This document shows, in pieces, positions 34,188-41,329 of a stretch of 64,000 nt of DNA. The DNA lies in NCBI GenBank assembly GCA_009840625.1, contig VXNJ01000016.1:1-64000 (forward strand), in the 5' to 3' direction. The notes under the pieces are model-generated. The model had not been told where the DNA came from and did no database searches. It saw only the letters and a program-made list of their open reading frames with translations. This stretch comes from Chloroflexota bacterium. Its GTDB lineage: Bacteria > Chloroflexota > UBA11872 > VXNJ01. The translations under genes and the position numbers were made by a program. Every line of letters begins with the position of its first letter. The stretch's first letter is position 1.

Positions 34188-35417
34188 GTGCAGATGACCC
34201 CGGTCCTGGTAATGAAATTCGGCGGCACGTCGCTGGCCGACCCCGAACGGATCCTGGCCGCCATCGGACTTATCGACCAGGCGTTGAGCGAGGGCTTCAG
34301 ACCGGTGATCGCCGCCTCGGCGATGGGCAAGACCACCGACGCCCTGATCGATCTGGCCCGGCAGCTGGACGCCGACATCGACGGTCCCGACCGCGACCTC
34401 TTGCTCTCGACCGGCGAGGTCGTCTCCTGCGCCCTGCTCTCGGCGGCCCTTAACGCCCGCGGGCGCCCCGCGGTGGCCCTGACCGGACAGGCGGCCGGGA
34501 TCGTGACCGACCAGAGCCACGGGCGGGCGCGAATCCAGTACATTTCCTCCCGCCGGCTGCGGTCCGAATTGGCGGACGGCCGCATCCCGATCGTGGCCGG
34601 ATTTCAGGGCGCCAGCCAGGGCGGGCGGGTAACGACCCTGGGCCGCGGCGCCTCCGACACCACCGCGGTGGCGCTGGCCACCGCCCTGGACGCCGACCAC
34701 TGCCGGATTTACACCGACGTCGACGGCATCTACTCGGCCGATCCGCGGCTGGTGCCGGCGGCGCGCAAGATCGAGCAGATCTCGTACGAAGAGACCCTCG
34801 AAATGGCCGCCCTGGGCGCCGGCGTAATGCACGCCCGCTCGGTCGAGGTGGCCGGCCGCAACCGGGTGCCCATCGAGGTCCGTTCAAGCTTCAACTCCAA
34901 CCCAGGGACGTGGATCATGCACGCCGACCAGATCGATATCGAAACCGGAGCCGGCGTTCGCGCCGTGGTCGACGACGCCGACGTGGCCCAGATAACCGTC
35001 GTCGGCGTTCCCGACCGGCCGGGGCTGGCGCACGCCGTGTTCGCCCCGCTGGCCAACGACGACATCAGCGTCGACGTGATCGTGCAGAACATATCGCACC
35101 AGGGCCTGACCGACATTTCGTTCACCGTCCAGCGCGCCGACTACGACAAAGCCCTGGCCGCGACCCAGCTGACGGCCCGCGAAATCGGCGCCCAGCAGGT
35201 CACCTCGGATCCGCAAGTGGCCAAGCTCAGCCTGGTCGGCACCGGGATGGTGTCAACCCCCGGAGTGGCCTCGAGCATGTTCGGCACTCTGGCCGAGGCC
35301 GGAATCAATATCCGCGGAATAACCACCAGCGAGATTCGGGTAACCTGTTTAATCGGCGAGGCGCATCTGGCAAAGGGCGCCAGGGCGCTGCACACGGCGT
35401 TTGGGTTAGATGCTTGA
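34188..35417 (+). CDS. lysC: aspartate kinase
   Basis: Aspartate kinase phosphorylates L-aspartate, the first step to lysine, threonine and methionine. The 409-residue protein has VMKFGGTSLADPERI, the kinase loop TTLGRGASDTTAVALA (usually G-G-S, here G-A-S), IYTDVDGIYSADPR and YEETLEMAALGAGVMH. Two C-terminal ACT domains, near residues 265-330 and 345-405, are expected to give feedback control (VSTPGVASSMFGTLAEAGINIRGIT). The start is GTG 34188, with an in-frame ATG six bases later as an alternative. It overlaps the next gene by eight bases. Confidence 0.95.
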   Translation: MQMTPVLVMKFGGTSLADPERILAAIGLIDQALSEGFRPVIAASAMGKTTDALIDLARQLDADIDGPDRDLLLSTGEVVSCALLSAALNARGRPAVALTGQAAGIVTDQSHGRARIQYISSRRLRSELADGRIPIVAGFQGASQGGRVTTLGRGASDTTAVALATALDADHCRIYTDVDGIYSADPRLVPAARKIEQISYEETLEMAALGAGVMHARSVEVAGRNRVPIEVRSSFNSNPGTWIMHADQIDIETGAGVRAVVDDADVAQITVVGVPDRPGLAHAVFAPLANDDISVDVIVQNISHQGLTDISFTVQRADYDKALAATQLTAREIGAQQVTSDPQVAKLSLVGTGMVSTPGVASSMFGTLAEAGINIRGITTSEIRVTCLIGEAHLAKGARALHTAFGLDA

Positions 35418-35928
35418 AGTAGAGATGGTCGTCGACAGCGTTCGCCTCAACCTGGTGAACCCGTCACGCACGATTTGGTTGCGCCAGAAAGACCGGCGCC
35501 GCTACCTGCCGATAACGATCGGCGGCCATGAAGCCGACGCCATCGCGATAAAGCTGGTGAACCTGAAAGACGACGCCCCGATGCGTCCGTTGACCCACGA
35601 CCTGCTGCTGCAGACCATCGAGGCGCTGGGCTGGCAGGTCGAGAAGGTGCTGGTCCGGGATCTGAGCGACCAGGTCTTCTACGCCGACGTCGTCCTGCAC
35701 CGCGAAGAGGAAGAAAAAGTCATCGACGCGCGTCCCTCGGACGCGATCGCCCTGGCGGTGCGCGCGGCAGTGCCGATTTACTGCGCCCAATCGGTGCTCG
35801 ACCGGGCCGGCCTGGAGCCCGAGGACGATCCGGCCGAAACCCCCGAAGAACCGGTCAGCGAGGAGAGCCTGAAACCGTTCGCCGAGTTCATCGGGCAACT
35901 GGACCTGGACGATCTCGGCGACGATTGA
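35410..35928 (+). CDS. bifunctional nuclease family protein (DUF151)
   Basis: This 172-residue protein of the DUF151/BFN family begins MLEVEMVVDSVRLNLVNPSRTIWL. It continues YLPITIGGHEADAIAIKL and RPLTHDLLLQTIEALGWQVEKVLV, then VIDARPSDAIALAVRAAVPIYC, all typical of the family. Homologues have RNase/DNase activity in plants or bind metal; the bacterial role is unclear. It has an acidic C-terminal tail. It overlaps lysC by eight bases and precedes pdxS. Confidence 0.9.
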   Translation: MLEVEMVVDSVRLNLVNPSRTIWLRQKDRRRYLPITIGGHEADAIAIKLVNLKDDAPMRPLTHDLLLQTIEALGWQVEKVLVRDLSDQVFYADVVLHREEEEKVIDARPSDAIALAVRAAVPIYCAQSVLDRAGLEPEDDPAETPEEPVSEESLKPFAEFIGQLDLDDLGDD

Positions 35929-36003
35929 AGCAATCGGTCATAAAATCGCCAAAAACTGCCGGAATAAACCCCGGATGCAGCACGAGAGTGGGCGGGTAGC
36001 CAC

Positions 36004-36975
36004 GTGAGCGCCAAGGCCAACGGACAAACCGGCACCTGGAACGCCAAGACCGGCCTGGCCCGGATGCTCAAGGGCGGCGTGATCATGGACGTGACCACGG
36101 CCGCCGAGGCCAAGATCGCCGAGGAGGCCGGGGCCGTATCGGTGATGGCCTTGGAGCGCGTGCCGGCCGACATCCGCGCCCAGGGCGGCGTGGCCCGCAT
36201 GTCGCCGGTCGACATCCTGATCCAGATCAAGGAGTCGGTCACCATTCCGGTCATGGCCAAGTGCCGTATCGGGCACTTTGTCGAGGCCCGAATCATCGAA
36301 GCGCTGGGCCTGGACTACATCGACGAATCCGAGGTGCTCACAGTCGCCGACAACGCCCACCACGTGGACAAGCACGATTTCACGATCCCGTTCGTCTGCG
36401 GCGCACTCGATCTGGGCCAGGCGCTGCGGCGCATCGGCGAGGGCGCGGCGATGATCCGCACCAAGGGCGAGGCCGGCACCGGTGACGTGGTCGAAGCGGT
36501 AAACCACATGCGAACCGTCCAGGGCCAGATCCGTTGGCTCTGCGGACTCGGCCAAGAAGAGCTGATGGCTGCGGCCAAGGACCTGCGGGCCCCCTACGAC
36601 CTGGTGGTTGAGGTTCACCGCAGCGGAGGCTTGCCGGTGGTCAATTTCGCCGCCGGCGGGATCGCCACTCCGGCCGACGCGGCCATGATGATGCACCTGG
36701 GAGCCGAGGGCATATTCGTCGGATCCGGGATCTTCAAAGCCGCCAAGGAAAAGGCGCTGCAGCAGGACCCCGCGCTCAATCTGGCCGATCCGGAAAGCGA
36801 TGCGGCCTGGGCTCCGTTCGCCCGCCGCCTGGCGCGCTCGATCGTCGAGGCCACGCTGCACTACGAACGATTCGATCTGGTCGCCGAAGCCGCCCGCGGC
36901 ATCGACGTGGCCATGTCCGGCATCGCAGCCGACTCACTGGAGGTCGCCGAGCGTCTGGCGCAACGCGGCCACTGA
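36004..36975 (+). CDS. pdxS: pyridoxal 5'-phosphate synthase subunit PdxS with C-terminal insertion
   Basis: PdxS makes PLP from ribose 5-phosphate, glyceraldehyde 3-phosphate and ammonia delivered by PdxT. The 323-residue TIM-barrel enzyme has catalytic lysines at residue 86 ([14 protein letters not shown]) and 154 ([13 protein letters not shown]), the phosphate site [13 protein letters not shown] and IFVGSGIFK. It is longer than the usual roughly 295 residues because of an extra segment of about 27 residues (about 246-277) between GSGIFK and [10 protein letters not shown]. The rest is normal. GTG 36004 is used. pdxT follows after two bases. Confidence 0.95.
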   Translation: MSAKANGQTGTWNAKTGLARMLKGGVIMDVTTAAEAKIAEEAGAVSVMALERVPADIRAQGGVARMSPVDILIQIKESVTIPVMAKCRIGHFVEARIIEALGLDYIDESEVLTVADNAHHVDKHDFTIPFVCGALDLGQALRRIGEGAAMIRTKGEAGTGDVVEAVNHMRTVQGQIRWLCGLGQEELMAAAKDLRAPYDLVVEVHRSGGLPVVNFAAGGIATPADAAMMMHLGAEGIFVGSGIFKAAKEKALQQDPALNLADPESDAAWAPFARRLARSIVEATLHYERFDLVAEAARGIDVAMSGIAADSLEVAERLAQRGH

Positions 36976-36977
36976 AT

Positions 36978-37592
36978 TTGTCATCATCCGGGCCCGACCG
37001 GCCGCTGGTTGGCGTGCTGGCCATTCAGGGAGATTTCGCCGAACACCTCGGCGTGCTGGAGCGCCTGGGCGCCCGCACCATGGCCGTCCGCCTCCCCGAC
37101 CAGCTGGATGACCTCGACGGGCTCGTCATACCCGGCGGCGAGAGCACCACATTCGGCAAACTTGCGGTCCGCTACGGGTTCATGGGACCGGTACGCGATC
37201 TGGTCGCCAGCGGCCGGCCGGTCTGGGGGACCTGCGCCGGGTTGATCTTCCTGAGCCGCGATTGCGGTCGCGACCAGCCGATCCTGGAAGTGATGGACGT
37301 GGCGGTGCGGCGCAACGCGTTCGGATCCCAGATCGACAGCTTCGAACGCGCTTTGGACATCCCGGCCCTGGGCCCGGAGGCTTTTCCGGGCGTCTTCATC
37401 CGGGCCCCGCTGGTCACCGCCGTCGGAAGGGACGTGAAGGTCCTCTCGGAAATAGACGCCGGCGTGGTGGCGGTGGAACAGGCCAACCTATTGGGCACCT
37501 GCTTCCACCCCGAATTGACCCGCGACCCGCGAATGCACCGCTACTTCCTCAATAAAATGACCTCGCAGACGCAATTTCCTCCCAAGAACTAA
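36978..37592 (+). CDS. pdxT: pyridoxal 5'-phosphate synthase glutaminase PdxT
   Basis: PdxT is the glutamine amidotransferase that supplies ammonia to PdxS. The 204-residue protein has GVLAIQGDFAEHLGVLERLG, VIPGGESTTFGKL, the nucleophile Cys in WGTCAGLIFLS and the His-Glu pair in GTCFHPELTRDPRMH. All catalytic residues are present. It starts at TTG 36978, two bases after pdxS. Coding sequence of the next gene probably begins before or just after its stop. Confidence 0.95.
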   Translation: MSSSGPDRPLVGVLAIQGDFAEHLGVLERLGARTMAVRLPDQLDDLDGLVIPGGESTTFGKLAVRYGFMGPVRDLVASGRPVWGTCAGLIFLSRDCGRDQPILEVMDVAVRRNAFGSQIDSFERALDIPALGPEAFPGVFIRAPLVTAVGRDVKVLSEIDAGVVAVEQANLLGTCFHPELTRDPRMHRYFLNKMTSQTQFPPKN

Positions 37593-37786
37593 CCCCTATC
37601 CGCACCGACGCAACATCCCAGTCGCAGCCCTCTCGGGACGCCGTCGGACTGGGATCGCAGCCGCAGCCCGGCCTGCGCTACGCCGAGACGGACGCGGAGG
37701 AACTTGACGCGCTGCTCGGCCTGCTTCCGCAATCGGTCGCCGAACCGATCCGATCGCAGGGCGAGTGCGACGCACTCATCGAGGTC

Positions 37787-39064
37787 GTGCTCGACGTTGG
37801 CCGCCGGCCGTTGGCCCGGTTCCCGGGCGGCGACATCGAACTGGGAAGCTGGCTGATCGAATCCGACACCCTGGAGGAGGCCGCCGCCAGGATCGGAAAT
37901 TTCGACGCCGACAACCGGGCCGGAGTCGTGGGCACGCTGCACCGGGTGTCGGCGATCCGCAACCGCAGCGGCCGGATCGTGGGCCTCACGCTGCGACGCG
38001 GCCGCGCGATCTACGGGCAGGTGGCCATGGTCCGCGACGTGATCGACTCGCGCCGCTCGGTCCTGCTGGTCGGTCGCCCCGGGGTCGGCAAGACGACGCT
38101 GCTACGCGAAATCGCGCGCGAACTAGCCGACGGGATGGGGCGAAGGGTACTGGTGGTGGACACCTCGAACGAAATTGCCGGCGATGGAGACATCCCGCAT
38201 CCGGGCATCGGCGGCGCGCGCCGGATGCAGGTTCCGGCGCCGGACCGTCAGCACCAAGTGATGATCGAAGCGGTTGAAAACCACATGCCCGAAGTCCTGA
38301 TCATCGACGAAATCGGGACCATTGCCGAAGCCCGGGCGGCGCGAACGATCGCCGAGCGCGGCATCCAGCTGGTGGCCACCGCGCACGGCAACAGCCTGCA
38401 AAACCTGATCACCAACCCAACCCTGAACGTGCTCGTGGGCGGGATCGAGAACGTGATCCTGGGCGACCGCGAAGCCCGGCGCCGCCGAACCCGCAAGGCC
38501 GTACTGGAAAGGCGCGGCGCGCCGACCTTTGATGTCCTGATCGAAATCGCGCGTCGCAACCAGCTGTTGGTGCACACCAACCTGGCTCATGCCACCGATG
38601 CAGTCTTGGCGGGAGAACCGCTGGCCGCGGAGATGCGGACCCTGCAAGACGAGGGGGTCCAGATAGATCGCCGCACATTGCGCCCGGCCAGCTCCGACTG
38701 GGCCAAACTGGCCGAGGCGCCCGAGCAGGTCATCGCCGAAGCCACGTTCGAGCCTCCGCCGCTGGAGCCGTACCTGCACGGAATCTCCTCCGGCAAGATC
38801 CGCAAGGCGGCCCGCGCGCTGGGGATCACGGTGCGGCCGGTCCGCGAACTGGGTCACGCCGAATTGCTGATTACCACCCGATCGAGCTACCTCCACCGTG
38901 ATTCGACGCTGGACCGGGCGATCGATATGGACATGCCGGTCTTCGTTCTGGAGGGCACTTCGGTCGAGCGCGTCCGCAAGGGTCTGGCCAAGGCGTTCGC
39001 GGCCCTGCGTCTGCAATCCGGGTCCGGCGACGGATCCGTCAGCTCCTATCTGAGCAGCGCCTGA
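37787..39064 (+). CDS. Ycf45/SpoIIIAA-like AAA ATPase with R3H-type C-terminus
   Basis: This ATPase resembles the chloroplast Ycf45/SpoIIIAA group. It has Walker A LVGRPGVGKTTLLREIARELA, Walker B VLIIDEIGTIAEARAARTIAERGIQLVATAHGN, then GGIENVILGDREARRR, and a C-terminal region (YLHRDSTLDRAIDMDMPVFVL) resembling R3H nucleic-acid-binding domains. GTG 37787 is the first ordinary start codon, but about 45 codons upstream are open and read like the family's N-terminus (EELDALLGLLPQSVAEPIRS, then ALIEV before the GTG). The true start is therefore probably an unusual codon such as CTG 37649 or ATC 37598. The role is unknown; it lies between pdxT and tmk. Confidence 0.85.
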   Translation: MLDVGRRPLARFPGGDIELGSWLIESDTLEEAAARIGNFDADNRAGVVGTLHRVSAIRNRSGRIVGLTLRRGRAIYGQVAMVRDVIDSRRSVLLVGRPGVGKTTLLREIARELADGMGRRVLVVDTSNEIAGDGDIPHPGIGGARRMQVPAPDRQHQVMIEAVENHMPEVLIIDEIGTIAEARAARTIAERGIQLVATAHGNSLQNLITNPTLNVLVGGIENVILGDREARRRRTRKAVLERRGAPTFDVLIEIARRNQLLVHTNLAHATDAVLAGEPLAAEMRTLQDEGVQIDRRTLRPASSDWAKLAEAPEQVIAEATFEPPPLEPYLHGISSGKIRKAARALGITVRPVRELGHAELLITTRSSYLHRDSTLDRAIDMDMPVFVLEGTSVERVRKGLAKAFAALRLQSGSGDGSVSSYLSSA

Positions 39065-39102
39065 GTCCGCGCCCTCAGGCCGCATCCTCTGCACGCAGTG
39101 CC

Positions 39103-39807
39103 ATGAACGAGAGTCCGGTCGCTCCCGACCGCGGCATCCTGGTTACCTTCGAGGGGATCGACGGGGCCGGTAAGACGCACATGAGCCGGCAGCTGCGCAG
39201 CCGGCTGGAGGATGAGGGCGTGGCAACCCTGCTGGTGCGCGAGCCCGGTGGAACCGAATTCGGCGAACGGTTGCGCGACGACTGGGAGCACGAAAACTTG
39301 ACTTCGCCGACCTCGCCGCGGGTCGAGGCGCTGCTGTTCAACGCCGCCCGCGCCCACCTGGTCGAGCAGCGCATCCGGCCCGCGCTGGCTTCCGGAAGGG
39401 TGGTAATCTGCGATCGATTCGCCGATTCGACCATCGCCTACCAGGGAGCCGATTCCGGTCTGGACGTAGAAGAGCTGGAGCGGCTCAATTTCTTCGCCAC
39501 CGCCCGGCTGGTTCCCGATCTGGTGGTCCTTTTGGACGTTCCCGCCGAAGTTGGCTTGGCGCGCAAGGCGGGCATGGCCCCGCAAGCCGGTGAACTGAAA
39601 GGGATGGAGGGCCGCGGTGCCCGCTACCTGGACCGCGTGCGCAACTTATATCTATCGCTGGCGGCCCATGCGCCCAACCGCTGGCAGGTTCTCAGCGGCC
39701 GCGAAGACCCCGCAAACCTGATGCCTAAAATCTGGGCGCGGGTAGCATCCCTCTTGGAGCGCAAGATGACCGCTCCCACCGGACGCCGCCAGAACCAACT
39801 CTTGTAG
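39103..39807 (+). CDS. tmk: thymidylate kinase
   Basis: Thymidylate kinase phosphorylates dTMP to dTDP. The 234-residue protein has the P-loop FEGIDGAGKTHMSRQL, REPGGTEFGERLR (the D/E-R-P-x-G loop), VVICDRFADSTIAYQG and VLLDVPAEVGLARK. The lid is short. The last 15 residues are basic. It is followed by darA, as tmk is followed by yaaQ in Bacillus subtilis. Confidence 0.95.
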   Translation: MNESPVAPDRGILVTFEGIDGAGKTHMSRQLRSRLEDEGVATLLVREPGGTEFGERLRDDWEHENLTSPTSPRVEALLFNAARAHLVEQRIRPALASGRVVICDRFADSTIAYQGADSGLDVEELERLNFFATARLVPDLVVLLDVPAEVGLARKAGMAPQAGELKGMEGRGARYLDRVRNLYLSLAAHAPNRWQVLSGREDPANLMPKIWARVASLLERKMTAPTGRRQNQLL

Positions 39808-39844
39808 TCCCCGACTTTTTTGGCCGGGTTCCCAGGGAAAAGCA

Positions 39845-40207
39845 TTGACCGCGCGCGAGCAAGGCGCAGCCGAGCAAAACAAGCTCGTAATCGCCATCGT
39901 CCAAGACGAAGACGCCAACTCTCTGGCCGACGACCTAGTCGCCAATAACTTCGGGCTTACGCGCATCAACACCGCCGGCGGGTTCCTCCGGCAGGGCAAC
40001 GTATCGTTCCTGATAGGGACTCCCAGCGACCGTCTGGGCGAGCTGCTGACCATAGTCCGCGCCAATTGCCAAACGCGTACCCAGTACGTCAACCCGATCC
40101 CGCCGATCATGGAGCCCGGCGAGTTCTACATCCCCTACCCGGTCGAAGTTCAGGTTGGCGGGGCTACCGTTTTCGTCATCGATCTGGAGCGCTACGAACG
40201 GCTCTAG
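39845..40207 (+). CDS. darA: c-di-AMP-binding PII-like protein DarA/PstA
   Basis: DarA is a small trimeric PII-fold receptor for c-di-AMP. The 120-residue protein begins KLVIAIVQDEDANSLADDLV and carries the family's TRINTAGGFLRQGNVSFLIG, in which the G-G-F-L-R-x-G-N loop binds the dinucleotide. It ends with ATVFVIDLERYERL. The start is TTG 39845 with AGGGAAA upstream. Together with cdaA (17178-18017), which makes the ligand, it shows that this genome both makes and senses c-di-AMP. Its downstream partner is unknown. Confidence 0.93.
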   Translation: MTAREQGAAEQNKLVIAIVQDEDANSLADDLVANNFGLTRINTAGGFLRQGNVSFLIGTPSDRLGELLTIVRANCQTRTQYVNPIPPIMEPGEFYIPYPVEVQVGGATVFVIDLERYERL

Positions 40208-40260
40208 CCCGGTCCGATTTGGGCGCTAAGCGCCCGTGCACATCGGAACCGCGAACCGGG
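40208..40260 (+). other. nested three-helix RNA element after darA
   Basis: Directly after the darA stop three nested perfect pairings can be drawn: CCCGGT 40208-40213 with ACCGGG 40255-40260, CCGAT 40214-40218 with ATCGG 40242-40246, and GGGCGC 40221-40226 with GCGCCC 40230-40235 (loop TAA). This is much more pairing than chance. There is no T-run, so it is either an unusual terminator or a structured RNA. The remaining 230 bases to lexA hold nothing recognisable. Confidence 0.5.
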
Positions 40261-40490
40261 CGCAAGTGAAGGCGTCCCCTCGCTAGCGCCGACGGTAAAT
40301 CCTGCGAATCACCCTAGCGCAATGGCTCCCGCAGGTACGTCCGGAGTTTTCCCGGCGGCGCCCATTCACCGGCCCGCACCTGCGCCGGGGAGCTGGCAAT
40401 CGAGCAGAAGCCGGCGATGACACGCGGGTGATCGACCTGCCGTAGGCCTCGCGGGAACGGCGCGGAATCAGCCCGGCGCCCGGCACCCTG
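40261..40490. other. non-coding gap before lexA
   Basis: This is GC-rich sequence between the darA hairpin and the lexA stop. A short open frame on the minus strand is rich in Arg and Ser and looks like a chance reading. No tRNA, repeat or promoter was recognised. Confidence 0.4.
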
Positions 40491-41114
40491 TCACTTCAAG
40501 TGATCGCGGTATACGCCGACCACCACTCCACGGATTTCAAGCCGGTTCGTATCAATCGGGTCGTGTTCGGAATTTGCGGGTTTGAGCAAATACCGAAAGC
40601 GCCCGTTGCGGTAAAAGCGCTTTAGCGTGGCTTCCTCGTCTCCCAGAATCGCAACCACCACGTCGCCGTCGTCGGCGGTGTTCTGGCGCCGCACAAGCAC
40701 GCGGTCCCCGTCCAGGATGTGGTCGTCGACCATGGAGTCGCCGCGAACTTCAAGCGCGTAATAGTCGCGCGGATCGTCGGGCGAGACCGTCTCCGGCAGC
40801 GGCACGTAACCCTGGTGGTCGGTGATGGCCTCGATCGGCGAACCGGCAGCGATCGCGCCTATGATCTGGGCCGCCCGGACCTGCAGGCACTCGTCGGATT
40901 CGGGATCGTAATTGGCGGTAATCCCGTGGGCCTCGCCGGTGCGCCTGATGTAGTTCTTGCGATCAAGCGCCACCAGGTGTGCCTGCACCGACGCGGCCGA
41001 AAGCCCCAATTGCTCACCGATCTGGCGAACGCTCGGGCTGTAGCCGTTCTCCACCTGGAATGCCCTGATTACGTCTAGCACCCGCCGCTGTTTTGCAGTC
41101 AACGACCTTGCCAT
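40491..41114 (-). CDS. lexA: LexA repressor
   Basis: LexA is the SOS repressor with self-cleavage activity. The 207-residue protein has the N-terminal helix-turn-helix (LTAKQRRVLDVIRAFQVENGYSPSVRQIGEQLGLSAASVQAHL). The Ala-Gly cleavage site is in GAIAAGSPIEAI, the catalytic Ser in VRGDSMVDDHILDGD, and the Lys in VVVAILGDEEATLKRFY. All are intact. ATG 41114 is preferred because AGGA sits nine bases upstream; GTG 41120 is possible. It is divergent from the tandem-AAA gene, and an inverted repeat in the gap may be its operator. Confidence 0.95.
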   Translation of the reverse strand: MARSLTAKQRRVLDVIRAFQVENGYSPSVRQIGEQLGLSAASVQAHLVALDRKNYIRRTGEAHGITANYDPESDECLQVRAAQIIGAIAAGSPIEAITDHQGYVPLPETVSPDDPRDYYALEVRGDSMVDDHILDGDRVLVRRQNTADDGDVVVAILGDEEATLKRFYRNGRFRYLLKPANSEHDPIDTNRLEIRGVVVGVYRDHLK

Positions 41115-41148
41115 CGACACCCATCCTGATCATCGTTCGAGTTTCATC

Positions 41149-41176
41149 AAGCTGTAATCATTCAAATGATCAGCTT
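41149..41176. promoter_or_regulatory. inverted repeat upstream of lexA (candidate SOS box)
   Basis: The AT-rich gap has AAGCTG (41149-41154) and AATCATT (41156-41162) mirrored by AATGAT (41165-41170) and CAGCTT (41171-41176), 35 bases upstream of the lexA start. It is unlike the GAAC-type box of Gram-positives and unlike CTGT-N8-ACAG, but LexA boxes differ between phyla. Its position fits autoregulation of lexA and possibly control of the divergent operon. Confidence 0.4.
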
Positions 41177-41329
41177 AACAAATATTGTACACGTCCGATC
41201 GAGCGCCTTTCGAAGGCATGGAACAGCTATCGAACTGCCCCCGAACCCCGCGAATCGGGGCCGACGCGAACCGCCTATCTCAAATAACCTAAACAGACGA
41301 CGCAAGCCCATTTCCGGTGCCAGTCCCAA

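Noticed and set aside
40283-40486. Minus-strand 67-residue open frame downstream of lexA
   Set aside because: Arg-rich chance frame without a start signal.
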